NCBI GenBank assembly: GCA_965601685.1
Contig: CBFCWI010000002.1
Span: forward strand, 434,001-498,000
DNA: 64,000 nucleotides
Direction of reading: 5' to 3'
Source of the DNA: JANQJD01 sp965601685
GTDB lineage: Bacteria; Pseudomonadota; Alphaproteobacteria; Rhodospirillales; Rhodospirillaceae
A program made the position numbers and the translations under genes. The notes beneath the pieces are model-generated. The model was not told the DNA's origin and searched no databases. It saw only the letters and a list, made by a program, of their open reading frames with translations. This document shows positions 1 through 8,759 of this stretch, piece after piece; the stretch's first letter is position 1; each line of letters begins with the position of its first letter.

Positions 1-131
1 CGGAATGCTGAATCCTCTTGTGATATGTTTCTCGTGCGTCGCAATGTTGTTTTTCTGTTGAGGTTCTTGTTAGCGAACAGCATTCTGCAAATCTTTTGCA
101 GAATGGGGGGAGTCATTGAGTATGGCTGAAC
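1..131. other. Left-edge leader, possible tail of an upstream gene
   Basis: No gene can be named here. A short open frame (frame 1) runs from the edge to a TGA at 127-129 and another (frame 2) with a hydrophobic tail ends at 59-61. In related bacteria cdsA sits just upstream of dxr, so either could be the end of a CdsA-like protein, but too little is visible to claim it. A purine-rich stretch at about 105-112 could serve as ribosome binding site for the following gene. Confidence 0.3.
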
Positions 132-1364
132 ATGGATGAAACAGATTCCAGAAAATCCCTGCATCCTGGTTCCATCGTGAGTGTGGGGACCAACATCACA
201 CCGCGCACGGTCACTGTTCTGGGCTCGACAGGCTCTATCGGCCGCAGTACTATCGATCTGATTGCTCGTACTCCAGGGCGTTTCAGGGTTGAGGCTCTGG
301 CGGTCAACGCTAATGTCGATCTGCTAGCAGGACAGGCACTTGCCTTGCGGCCAGCCTTTGTTGCTGTAGCGGATAGACGTGCGTATAGGCCGTTGCGCGA
401 TCGCTTACAGGGCAGCGGGATCGAAATTGGTGCAGGTCCAGAAGCCGTGATTGAAGCGGCCCGGCGGCCGGCTGAATGGGTGGGTGCATCAATCGTTGGT
501 GCCGCCGGCTTGCAGCCGACACTCGCGGCTATCCGCCGCGGGGCCGTTGTAGCACTCGCCAATAAAGAGACTCTGGTGTGTGCTGGTGAACTTATCATGG
601 CGGAAGTTGCACGGAGTGGAGCAACACTGTTGCCTGTTGATTCTGAACATAGTGCTATTTTTCAAGTATTCGACTTCAGCCAGCCAAGCAGAGTTGAGAA
701 AATCATTCTGACTGCTTCCGGTGGGCCATTCCGCCGTCGTAATAGGGAAGCGATGGTCAGTATCACACCAGCGGAAGCAGTAGCGCATCCCAACTGGGAC
801 ATGGGAGCGAAGATTTCTGTCGATTCCGCAACGATGATGAACAAGGGCCTGGAAATCATCGAAGCACACCATCTTTTCAGGCTCCCTGAAACACAGATCG
901 AAGTGCTTATTCATCCCCAATCAGTCATTCATTCTATGGTCGCCTACGTGGATGGATCTGTACTCGCCCAGTTAGGCTCTCCTGATATGCGGACTCCACT
1001 AGCCTTTGCCCTAGGCTGGCCAGCACGAATCCCCGCTCCAGCTCCGCGGCTCGATCTGGCAGCCGTCGCAACTTTGACTTTCGAAGTGCCAGATCCCAAA
1101 CGCTTCCCGGCTTTACAACTAGCCAGGCAGGTATTGCGAACAGGTGGTGCAGCTCCCACGATTTTTAACGCGGCGAATGAGGTAGCAGTCCAGAAATTTC
1201 TTGCTGGCAAAATTGGTTTCCTTGATATCACTGACATCGTTGCCTACACCCTTGATGAACTGGCCCCGGCCTCACCTGGCAGCCTGGACGAGGTCATTGC
1301 AGTGGACGGTCAGGCGCGGCAGGTGGCGAGAGATTTTTCACGTGCCGCTTCGGCGATCTCATAA
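132..1364 (+). CDS. dxr: 1-deoxy-D-xylulose 5-phosphate reductoisomerase
   Basis: Converts 1-deoxyxylulose 5-phosphate to 2-C-methylerythritol 4-phosphate with NADPH, the committed step of the MEP isoprenoid pathway, in the cytosol. The N-terminal NADPH-binding motif VLGSTGSIG lies near residues 28-36. The NKET segment, the PVDSEHSA metal/substrate motif, SGGPF and the KISVDSATMMNKGLE block are all present, so the enzyme looks intact. At 410 residues it is slightly longer than usual; the first 20 or so residues precede the conserved start, so GTG codons at 177 or 183 are alternatives. It heads the classic dxr-rseP-bamA-skp-lpx run; dxs and ispA of the same pathway lie at 47-50 kb. Confidence 0.96.
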   Translation: MDETDSRKSLHPGSIVSVGTNITPRTVTVLGSTGSIGRSTIDLIARTPGRFRVEALAVNANVDLLAGQALALRPAFVAVADRRAYRPLRDRLQGSGIEIGAGPEAVIEAARRPAEWVGASIVGAAGLQPTLAAIRRGAVVALANKETLVCAGELIMAEVARSGATLLPVDSEHSAIFQVFDFSQPSRVEKIILTASGGPFRRRNREAMVSITPAEAVAHPNWDMGAKISVDSATMMNKGLEIIEAHHLFRLPETQIEVLIHPQSVIHSMVAYVDGSVLAQLGSPDMRTPLAFALGWPARIPAPAPRLDLAAVATLTFEVPDPKRFPALQLARQVLRTGGAAPTIFNAANEVAVQKFLAGKIGFLDITDIVAYTLDELAPASPGSLDEVIAVDGQARQVARDFSRAASAIS

Positions 1365-1427
1365 GACGGAGTGCGTGCAGGTGCGGTCCCGTGGTCGGCG
1401 TCCAAACAGCGGAGGAGCGGCCCGGCT

Positions 1428-2582
1428 ATGGATCTGTTGATGGATTCTCTTCTTTCCTTTCTCACTTACGTTCTCCCGTTCTTAACCATCTTGACAGTGA
1501 TCGTGTTTGTGCATGAGCTCGGTCATTATGTAGCGGCTCGCTACAATGATGTGCGGGTGGAAGTCTTTTCTATCGGCTTTGGATATGAACTATTCGGATA
1601 CACGGACCGTCATGGAACACGCTGGAAATTCAGCGCTATTCCTCTAGGTGGTTATGTGAAGATGTTTGGTGAGGTTGACATCGTCGACATCAGTGCTAAA
1701 GGGGGGTGCTTGCTCCCAGCAGAGGATCGTGCTGCTGCGTTTCGCTATAAGAGATTGAGTCAACGCGCTGTTATCATCGCCGCTGGTCCTGCAATGAATT
1801 TCATATTTGCTGTTCTCGTCTTTACTCTTGTCTTCATGACACTGGGACAGCCGATCACACCACCAGTGGTAGGTGAAGTGAAGACAGGCAGCGCGGCGGC
1901 AGTGGCTGGCATCCTTCCTGGCGATCGTTTTGTCTCCATAGATGGTCAGCCTATCGAGCAGTTTTCTGACATTCAGCAGTCCGTCCAACTTTCTAACGGT
2001 GCGCCTATAGAGGTACGCCTCTGGCGCGAGGAAGCTGAGCTTGCGTTTATTATCACACCACATATTACAGAAAGAATAGATCATCTTGGGAATATACGAC
2101 GCGTACCCGTCCTGGGAGTCACCATGAATCCCAGCGAGCCAACCAAAATTCAGCGTCATACGCCGCTGTCTGCCTTGAAGCAGGCAATACGTGAGACCTA
2201 CGAGGTTACACGTACTGCCTTGATTGCGTTCGGACAAATGCTCATAGGAGCTCGTGAGACTGACGAGCTCAGCGGGATTTTGCGTATCGCTCACTTTTCT
2301 GGTTTGGCTGTGAAGGGTGGGGTTTCTATTGTCGTGACCTTCATTGCGATTTTATCAATCAATTTAGGATTGGTTAACCTCTTCCCAATCCCTCTTTTGG
2401 ATGGCGGTCATCTGCTGTATTATGCTATAGAGGGCGTACGGAGACGGCCACTGTCCGAACGAACGCAAGAATACGGTCTACGGATCGGTCTGATCCTAGT
2501 GTTCGGTTTACTGATCTTTGCGACCTGGAACGATCTAGTCCAGTTAGGGGTATGGGACTTTTTCACCGGCTTGATCTCGTAG
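1428..2582 (+). CDS. rseP: RIP metalloprotease RseP (site-2 protease family)
   Basis: Inner-membrane zinc protease that cuts membrane-embedded substrates such as anti-sigma factors and signal-peptide remnants. The zinc motif HELGH is at about residues 29-33 in the first transmembrane helix. A PDZ domain follows after the second membrane stretch, and the C-terminal NLFPIPLLDGGH motif supplies the third metal ligand. I chose ATG 1428 because GGAGG sits at 1411-1415; an in-frame GTG at 1371 would add 19 residues without membrane character. The gene follows dxr by about 60 bp and precedes bamA, the usual order in proteobacteria. Confidence 0.95.
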   Translation: MDLLMDSLLSFLTYVLPFLTILTVIVFVHELGHYVAARYNDVRVEVFSIGFGYELFGYTDRHGTRWKFSAIPLGGYVKMFGEVDIVDISAKGGCLLPAEDRAAAFRYKRLSQRAVIIAAGPAMNFIFAVLVFTLVFMTLGQPITPPVVGEVKTGSAAAVAGILPGDRFVSIDGQPIEQFSDIQQSVQLSNGAPIEVRLWREEAELAFIITPHITERIDHLGNIRRVPVLGVTMNPSEPTKIQRHTPLSALKQAIRETYEVTRTALIAFGQMLIGARETDELSGILRIAHFSGLAVKGGVSIVVTFIAILSINLGLVNLFPIPLLDGGHLLYYAIEGVRRRPLSERTQEYGLRIGLILVFGLLIFATWNDLVQLGVWDFFTGLIS

Positions 2583-2633
2583 CATTCTCCGCCCAGAGAA
2601 GGGAGAATACATGCGGGGGTGGAGGCGGTTGTA

Positions 2634-4952
2634 TTGAAAAGAACTGGCAGGTTGCTGGCCCTCACACAGATACTAACGTGCATTAGCGTCACGGCGGCCT
2701 GTTGGTTTGTGTCAGCCCGTGCCCAAAATGGGGCGGTTATTGACAGAATCATCATGGAGGGTAACCAGCGGATCGAAACAGAGACTATTCTTTCGTATAT
2801 GCTTGTACAAGAAGGTGATCTAGTCAACACCGAGAATCTCGATCTTTCTTTGAAAAACTTGTTCGCCACTGGCCTATTCTCAGATGTGAATCTCTATCAT
2901 AGGGCGAATAGATTGGTGGTTAATGTGGTAGAAAATCCCATCATTAACCGCCTTGCCTTTGAAGGCAATCTCCGAGTGAGAGATGGTATACTCAGCCAGG
3001 CGATACAGCTAAGGCCACGGGCAACTTATACTAGGACAAAGGCGCTCACTGATGTGCAGAATCTGATTAGTCTTTATCGCAGGCGCGGTCGCTTTGCCAC
3101 GACCATTGAACCCAAGATTATACCGAAAGAACAGAATCGTGTTGATTTAGTCTTCGAAATTAAGGAGGGGCCGGCAACCTATATACAACGCATTCATTTT
3201 ACCGGAAACTACCAGTACAGTGATTCTGTTTTACGGGAAGTTCTGACTACTCAGGAGAGGCGTTGGTATAGATTTCTGAGTTCATCAAGTACTTATGATT
3301 CTGATCGGCTCGTATACGATCTTGAGCTGTTGCGCCGTTTTTATCACCAGCGAGGGTACATAGACTTTCGCGTCCTGTCGGCAGTCGCCGAGTTGACTCT
3401 CGATCGTCAGGGGTTCTTGATTACCCTCACTATAGAGGAAGGCGAACGGTATCGCTATGGTGATGTCAGGGTGAATGCCAAGGCAAAGATCTCTCATAGG
3501 ACAAGCTGGCTGGTGTCCACTCGGGCAAGCCTTCTAGAATTCATCATATGCAAGAAAGATAACTGGTATAACATCACTGAGATTGAGACGAGCACACAGC
3601 AACTCTTAGAGGCTGTTGGGGCTATGGGGTACGCATTCGTTGATGTGCGGCCACGACAGGAGCAAAACCAGGAGAAGCATACTGTTGATGTCACATACGA
3701 CATTCAGGAGGGGCCCCGTGTCTTTATTGAGCGTATTGATATCAATGGCAATGTCCGCACTTTGGAGAAGGTGATCCGACGCGAGCTCCGTTTAGCAGAG
3801 GGAGATGCTTTCAACGCGACTCAGCTACGCAGATCCATGCACAGAATCGAGAACCTCGATTTCTTCGAAAAGGTTGACATTTATAACGTCTTCTCAGAAA
3901 CGGCCTCCGATCAGACCTTAATCAAGGTCGATATCGAAGAAAAATCCACAGGTGAACTGTCGTTCGGCGTAGGGTGGTCTACCACTGCTGGCGCAATGAT
4001 TGAAATCGGCGTGCGTGAGCGTAACCTACTTGGTCGCGGTCAGGATCTGCGTACCGCACTGACATTAGGACAACGGCGTGCTCAGGTAGATTTGAGCTTC
4101 ACAGAACCTTACTTTCTTGACCGTGAGCTGGTTGCGGGTTTTGATATTTTTACTGTAAGACGTAACTTACAAAGGGAAAGTTCTTTCGATTCTAATACTA
4201 TGGGAGGTTCTTTGCGCATTGGATTCATCTATAATGAATTGTTACACCAAAACTTCCATTATACAGTAAAAAGAGATAAAATTGAAAACGTCAGAATTTT
4301 GGCCTCACCTGCAATCAAGCTGCAGGAGGGAGTAGCAATTCAGTCCTCTATAGGTCAGAGTATCACTTATGATACCCGTGATAACCGTATCCATCCTACC
4401 GGTGGCCATGTGATTCGTCTTAGCAACGACATTGCTGGCTTAGGTGGCACTGATCAGTTCGTGCGGACTAATCTTAGCGTAGATCAATATTTTTCGTTTG
4501 GTGATCACTTCATTCTTAAGTGCAGCGCTGATGCTGGTCATATCATCGGTTTGGGCAGGGCTGTTCGTATCGGTCAGCGTTATTTTTTGGGTGGTGACAA
4601 TCTACGTGGTTTTAAATCGTCTGGCGTTGGTCCACGCGATAAGAGGAGCAAAGATTCTTTAGGCGGTAACTGGTTAGTAGCCGGAACGGTGGAAGTGACT
4701 TTTCCTCTTGGACTTCCCGAGGAACTTGGTGTAAAAGGCAAGGTTTTTTCTGACTTTGGAACGTTAGGTCAGTTTGATGACCTGCAGGCGGCTCAGGTTC
4801 ACGGATCTACGGCAATGCGCGTCTCTGCAGGAGCAGGGGTGACGTGGAAATCGCCTGTGGGTCCGCTGAGTCTTGACATGGGTGTGCCACTCAAGAAGGA
4901 ACCCTTCGATCAGACAGAAATTTTCCGTTTCAATTTTGGCACGAGGTTCTAG
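2634..4952 (+). CDS. bamA: Outer membrane protein assembly factor BamA
   Basis: Core of the BAM complex that inserts beta-barrel proteins into the outer membrane. The sequence shows a signal peptide (KRTGRLLALT... ending SARAQ), five POTRA repeats to about residue 420, then a 16-strand-type barrel with the late RYFLGGDNLRGF motif and a C-terminal phenylalanine. I prefer the TTG at 2634 because GGAGG at 2621-2625 is 8 bases before it and it puts the signal peptide directly at the N-terminus; a GTG at 2619 in the same frame is the alternative. It is followed at once by skp. Confidence 0.95.
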   Translation: MKRTGRLLALTQILTCISVTAACWFVSARAQNGAVIDRIIMEGNQRIETETILSYMLVQEGDLVNTENLDLSLKNLFATGLFSDVNLYHRANRLVVNVVENPIINRLAFEGNLRVRDGILSQAIQLRPRATYTRTKALTDVQNLISLYRRRGRFATTIEPKIIPKEQNRVDLVFEIKEGPATYIQRIHFTGNYQYSDSVLREVLTTQERRWYRFLSSSSTYDSDRLVYDLELLRRFYHQRGYIDFRVLSAVAELTLDRQGFLITLTIEEGERYRYGDVRVNAKAKISHRTSWLVSTRASLLEFIICKKDNWYNITEIETSTQQLLEAVGAMGYAFVDVRPRQEQNQEKHTVDVTYDIQEGPRVFIERIDINGNVRTLEKVIRRELRLAEGDAFNATQLRRSMHRIENLDFFEKVDIYNVFSETASDQTLIKVDIEEKSTGELSFGVGWSTTAGAMIEIGVRERNLLGRGQDLRTALTLGQRRAQVDLSFTEPYFLDRELVAGFDIFTVRRNLQRESSFDSNTMGGSLRIGFIYNELLHQNFHYTVKRDKIENVRILASPAIKLQEGVAIQSSIGQSITYDTRDNRIHPTGGHVIRLSNDIAGLGGTDQFVRTNLSVDQYFSFGDHFILKCSADAGHIIGLGRAVRIGQRYFLGGDNLRGFKSSGVGPRDKRSKDSLGGNWLVAGTVEVTFPLGLPEELGVKGKVFSDFGTLGQFDDLQAAQVHGSTAMRVSAGAGVTWKSPVGPLSLDMGVPLKKEPFDQTEIFRFNFGTRF

Positions 4953-4953
4953 A

Positions 4954-5565
4954 GTGTGTTTTTTGTCTTGCCAAAGGAGAGGAATAGTTGCAACCGTATC
5001 TGCTCTAGGTATGCTTGGAGCGGTTCTAGGTGTAGGGATTGCAGCAGATGAGCCAGTGTCTGTGGCGATAGGGGTGATTGATATTCCGCGTCTGATTCGA
5101 GAATCGGACGCCGGCAAGATGGTGTTAGCACAGAGACAGAGATATCTGACAAATTTCCAGAGAGACGCACGCAAAGAAGAAAAGGCATTAAGCGATGCAG
5201 ACCGGGAGCTTGTACGCCAGCGCACTCTCTTATCCCCTGAAGCCCTTGCGGAAAAACAGGGAGCGTTCCGTAAGCGCCTTGCTGATTTTCAGCGTATGGT
5301 GGAATACCGACGTCGTAATCTCGATTACTCTGTCGGCACGGCGCTGAGTCAGATCGAAAAAGCGATTGTAGAGTTGGTCCAGGGGGCCGCCAAGGAGCGC
5401 AGTATCAACTTGGTCCTTTCGCAAACACAAGTGTACATGTTTGAGCCACGCTTTGATATAACCGATGTGGTGATGGAAGGCCTCAACGAAACCCTGCCAC
5501 AGGTGATCATGCAGGATCCTTTGAAGATACCACCATCGGAGAAACGTAGTTCTGCAAAACAGTGA
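4954..5565 (+). CDS. skp: OmpH/Skp-family periplasmic chaperone
   Basis: Holds unfolded outer-membrane proteins in the periplasm on the way to BamA. A GTG at 4954, two bases after the bamA stop, gives a credible signal peptide (positive QRR, hydrophobic core, cleavage near GIAA). The mature part opens with IGVIDIPRLI, typical of the family, and continues as a long charged helical region rich in K, E, R and Q. The product is about 203 residues, somewhat longer than enterobacterial Skp. An earlier in-frame start inside bamA is possible but would bury the signal peptide. Confidence 0.88.
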   Translation: MCFLSCQRRGIVATVSALGMLGAVLGVGIAADEPVSVAIGVIDIPRLIRESDAGKMVLAQRQRYLTNFQRDARKEEKALSDADRELVRQRTLLSPEALAEKQGAFRKRLADFQRMVEYRRRNLDYSVGTALSQIEKAIVELVQGAAKERSINLVLSQTQVYMFEPRFDITDVVMEGLNETLPQVIMQDPLKIPPSEKRSSAKQ

Positions 5566-5572
5566 CGGACTC

Positions 5573-6598
5573 ATGGCAGATTCTCGTTTCTTTACTGTCG
5601 CTGGTCCATTTCCCTTGAGTAAGCTTGCCAGCATCAGTGATGGTGAATTAGGACCGGGGGCCGATCCTGCACGACTTGTGCACGATGTGGCCCCTCTGGA
5701 AGCAGCTGGCCCCAATGAAATCAGCTTTCTTGATAATCGTAAGTATCTTGCAACATTTCTAGCAAGTCAGGCAGGTGCTTGTATAGTGCCACCAACGCTA
5801 GCAAAACGTGCGCCACCCGACATGGCCCTTCTGCTCACTACAGAACCCTATCGAGGATACGCCTTGATTGCGCAGGCTTTCCACCCCAACCCAGCGCCCT
5901 CTGGTGTCGTCGACCCGCGGGCTGTGATTGACCCATCAGCCCGCTTAGGCGCTGGCACAGAAGTGGTAACCGGTGCTGTGATTGGGCCACGAGTCGAAAT
6001 CGGTAAACGATGCAGGATTGACGCCAACGCTGTCATAGGGCTTGGTGTGGTCATTGGTGATGATTGCACGGTGGGTGCCCATGTATCTCTGTCTCACTGT
6101 CTCATTGGTCATCGTGTCGTGATTTATCCTGGAGCTCGTCTTGGGCAGGATGGATTCGGTTTCGCCATCAGTAGGGAAGGATTCACAAGAGTCCCGCAAC
6201 TTGGTCGAGTCATCGTTGGTGATGATGTTGAAATTGGTGCAAACACCACTATTGACCGCGGTGCTGGCCCAGATACGGTGATAGGCAATGGGTGTAGGAT
6301 TGATAATTTGGTTCAGATCGGGCACAACGTACAGCTGGGGCAGGGTTGCGTAGTGGTCGCCCAGGTCGGTATTTCCGGCAGCACAAGGGTTGGAGATTGC
6401 GCTATGATGGGTGGACAGGCCGGCCTCACAGGGCACTTGTGTATCGGCGCTGGAGCGCGGATTGGCGCTCAGGCAGGTGTCATGCGTGATGTTGCCGCTG
6501 GCACGACAGTCATGGGCAGCCCGGCACTGCCAGCGCGAGATTATTGGAGACACGTAGTGGTTCTCAAACATATGGTCAGACGCAGCAAGCAAGGTTAG
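5573..6598 (+). CDS. lpxD: UDP-3-O-acylglucosamine N-acyltransferase
   Basis: Third step of lipid A synthesis: adds the N-linked 3-hydroxyacyl chain to UDP-3-O-acyl-glucosamine from acyl-ACP. An N-terminal uridine-binding domain is followed by hexapeptide repeats forming a left-handed beta helix from about residue 110. The catalytic histidine is H251 in NLVQIGHNV. The length (341) is normal. The ATG is 7 bases after the skp stop, so it is probably co-transcribed with bamA-skp. Confidence 0.96.
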   Translation: MADSRFFTVAGPFPLSKLASISDGELGPGADPARLVHDVAPLEAAGPNEISFLDNRKYLATFLASQAGACIVPPTLAKRAPPDMALLLTTEPYRGYALIAQAFHPNPAPSGVVDPRAVIDPSARLGAGTEVVTGAVIGPRVEIGKRCRIDANAVIGLGVVIGDDCTVGAHVSLSHCLIGHRVVIYPGARLGQDGFGFAISREGFTRVPQLGRVIVGDDVEIGANTTIDRGAGPDTVIGNGCRIDNLVQIGHNVQLGQGCVVVAQVGISGSTRVGDCAMMGGQAGLTGHLCIGAGARIGAQAGVMRDVAAGTTVMGSPALPARDYWRHVVVLKHMVRRSKQG

Positions 6599-6629
6599 AG
6601 AACCAGGGATATAACGAGGCTGGCGGCGG

Positions 6630-7088
6630 ATGGACACGACGGCACAAGGCAAGATGATTGACATTAATCGAGTCATACAGATGATTCCGCATCGCTATCC
6701 ATTCCTCATGGTGGATCGGGTAGTCAACGTGGTGCCAAATGTCAGCGCCGTTGGTATCAAGAATGTCTCTATCAATGAGCCCTACTTCCAGGGGCATTTT
6801 CCGGTCCACCCCATTATGCCTGGTGTCCTAATCATTGAAACCATGGCTCAGACCGCAGCTGTGTTAGTAGTAGAAACACTTGGTGAACAAGCAAGGGGAA
6901 AGCTAGTCTATTTCATGAGCGTAGAATCTGCCCGTTTTCGCAAGCCGGTGATACCAGGTGATCGTTTGTTTCTTAATGTTTTCAAGGAACGCAGTCGTGG
7001 CAATGTGTGGAAATTCCGGGCTAAAGCGAAGGTAGAAGATATTCTAGTTGCTGATGCGACATATGTTGCCATGATCACGGAGCGCTGA
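6630..7088 (+). CDS. fabZ: 3-hydroxyacyl-ACP dehydratase FabZ
   Basis: Dehydrates 3-hydroxyacyl-ACP in fatty acid synthesis, competing with LpxA/LpxD for 3-hydroxyacyl-ACP. It is a single hot-dog domain of 152 residues. The catalytic pair is visible: H56 in YFQGHFP and E70 in PGVLIIETMAQ. Its TGA overlaps the lpxA ATG by one base (TGATG), which implies translational coupling with the lipid A pathway. Confidence 0.97.
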   Translation: MDTTAQGKMIDINRVIQMIPHRYPFLMVDRVVNVVPNVSAVGIKNVSINEPYFQGHFPVHPIMPGVLIIETMAQTAAVLVVETLGEQARGKLVYFMSVESARFRKPVIPGDRLFLNVFKERSRGNVWKFRAKAKVEDILVADATYVAMITER

Positions 7089-7888
7089 TGGCTGATATTC
7101 ATGCTTCTGCCGTCATTGATTCCGGTGCTAGGGTCGGCTATGGAGCCAGAATAGGCCCCTTTTGTGTCATCGGCTCTGAGGTGGAGATCAGCGCTGGTGT
7201 TGAGTTAGTGTCGCATGTTGTCGTCGCGGGACGTACAGTGCTCGGCGAGGGGACCAGAGTCTTTCCATTTGCTTCCCTTGGCCACCAACCGCAAGATCTG
7301 AAATACCGGGGTGAACCCTCGACGCTGCTCATTGGCAGGAATAATGTGATCCGCGAGCATGTGACGATGAACCCCGGCACTCAGGGTGGGGGCATGGTAA
7401 CGCGGGTGGGGGATAACTGCCTGTTTATGGTCGGTGTTCACATTGCCCACGATTGTATGATTCATGATTATGTTATCATGGCCAATAATGTTACTCTAGC
7501 TGGCCATGTGCAGGTGGGTGCATGGGCGGTGCTGGGTGGGCTATCAGCGATTCATCAGTTTGTCCGTATTGGACGCCACGCTATGGTGGGCGGTATGTCC
7601 GGTGTGGAGAGCGATGTGATTCCCTACGGCTCCGTGCTCGGTAATAGAGCGCGTCTCTTTGGTCTCAACATAGTTGGTCTCAAGCGGCGAGAATTTTCGC
7701 GTGAAGATATCCATACCTTGCGCAACGCATATCGGCTTTTGTTCGCGCAGGAGGGCACTATGCAGGAACGATTAATCGATGTCGCTAATTTATTCAAAGA
7801 TAACAAGGCTGTGATGGAGATTGTGGAATTCATCCGTGCTGACTCTAGCCGTGCTATCTGCCAGCCTAGGACGGGCAACGGCTTTTGA
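7088..7888 (+). CDS. lpxA: UDP-N-acetylglucosamine acyltransferase
   Basis: First step of lipid A synthesis, transferring a 3-hydroxyacyl chain to the 3-OH of UDP-GlcNAc. The protein is almost entirely hexapeptide repeats, with the catalytic histidine at about H121 in HIAHDC, then a helical C-terminus beginning near GLKRREFS. Length 266 is normal. It starts on the last base of fabZ and is followed by lpxI. Confidence 0.97.
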   Translation: MADIHASAVIDSGARVGYGARIGPFCVIGSEVEISAGVELVSHVVVAGRTVLGEGTRVFPFASLGHQPQDLKYRGEPSTLLIGRNNVIREHVTMNPGTQGGGMVTRVGDNCLFMVGVHIAHDCMIHDYVIMANNVTLAGHVQVGAWAVLGGLSAIHQFVRIGRHAMVGGMSGVESDVIPYGSVLGNRARLFGLNIVGLKRREFSREDIHTLRNAYRLLFAQEGTMQERLIDVANLFKDNKAVMEIVEFIRADSSRAICQPRTGNGF

Positions 7889-7907
7889 TGTTCCTGCCCC
7901 GAAAGAA

Positions 7908-8729
7908 ATGCTAGGTTTGATAGCGGGATCTGGCCCTTTACCTTCTCAGGTGGTAGAGTCTTGCAGGGTAGCAGGGCGGTTGTTGTTTGTGCTCGCGCTA
8001 CAGGGTTATGCGGATCCCGCATTAGTGCGTGGGGTGCCGCATGCCTGGGTGCGTCTTGGTGCGGTACAGCATGGCCTGAAACTTCTACGCCGGGCTGGGG
8101 TGCACGAAGTGGTGATGACAGGAGCTGTTCGCCGTCCTAGTCTTTGGGAATTGCGGCCTGATCGGTGCACAATGGCCTTCCTAGCTAGGATCGGGCTCAA
8201 AACTCTAGGCGATGATGGTGTGCTGAAAGCTGTGATCCAGGAGTTGGAAGCAGAGGGCTTTCGCATTGTCGGGGTTGAAGACGTGGTGGAAGATCTTATC
8301 GCCCCAGTTGGGCTTTACGGGGAGCTCACACCAGATGAGCAGGCATGGGCTGACATTCGGCGCGGGGTTGAGATTGCCCGTACCCTAGGTGCTCTTGATG
8401 TCGGCCAAGGCGCTGTGGTACAACAGGGGTTAGTATTAGCTGTGGAAGCTGCAGAAGGCACTGATGCCATGCTGGCACGCTGTCGGAGCCTCGCCCGCCA
8501 AGAACCTGGAGGTGTACTTGTGAAGGTGTGTAAGCCTAGCCAAGAACGGCGTGCAGACCTACCAACCATCGGCATCACCACTCTCGACAACGTAGCTGCC
8601 GCTGGCCTGCGCGGTATTGCCATCGAGGCTGGGGGAACGCTGGTTGTGAATCGACAGGCTGTGATAGAAAGAGCTAACAGACTAGGCGTATTTGTCGTCG
8701 GCATTAGTGCTTCAGCCCTCCCTCTCTAG
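7908..8729 (+). CDS. lpxI: UDP-2,3-diacylglucosamine diphosphatase LpxI
   Basis: Hydrolyses UDP-2,3-diacylglucosamine to lipid X; LpxI replaces LpxH in alphaproteobacteria. The N-terminus LGLIAGSGPLP and the C-terminal GLRGIAIEAGGTLVVNR block are characteristic of the DUF1009/LpxI family. I chose ATG 7908, which gives 273 residues and the normal family start. An in-frame upstream ATG at 7821 would overlap lpxA by 68 bases. The ATG overlapping the lpxA stop at 7888 is out of frame and closes after eight codons. Confidence 0.94.
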   Translation: MLGLIAGSGPLPSQVVESCRVAGRLLFVLALQGYADPALVRGVPHAWVRLGAVQHGLKLLRRAGVHEVVMTGAVRRPSLWELRPDRCTMAFLARIGLKTLGDDGVLKAVIQELEAEGFRIVGVEDVVEDLIAPVGLYGELTPDEQAWADIRRGVEIARTLGALDVGQGAVVQQGLVLAVEAAEGTDAMLARCRSLARQEPGGVLVKVCKPSQERRADLPTIGITTLDNVAAAGLRGIAIEAGGTLVVNRQAVIERANRLGVFVVGISASALPL

Positions 8730-8759
8730 GTGTTCTGGTTCAGGCCGACAAGAGACAGG

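Noticed and set aside
1644..2294. 216-codon open frame antisense to rseP
   Set aside because: Lies wholly inside rseP, has no domain resemblance and mirrors its codon pattern; a shadow of the real gene.
5945..6676. 243-codon open frame antisense to lpxD
   Set aside because: Overlaps the hexapeptide-repeat gene completely, low-complexity composition and no family match.
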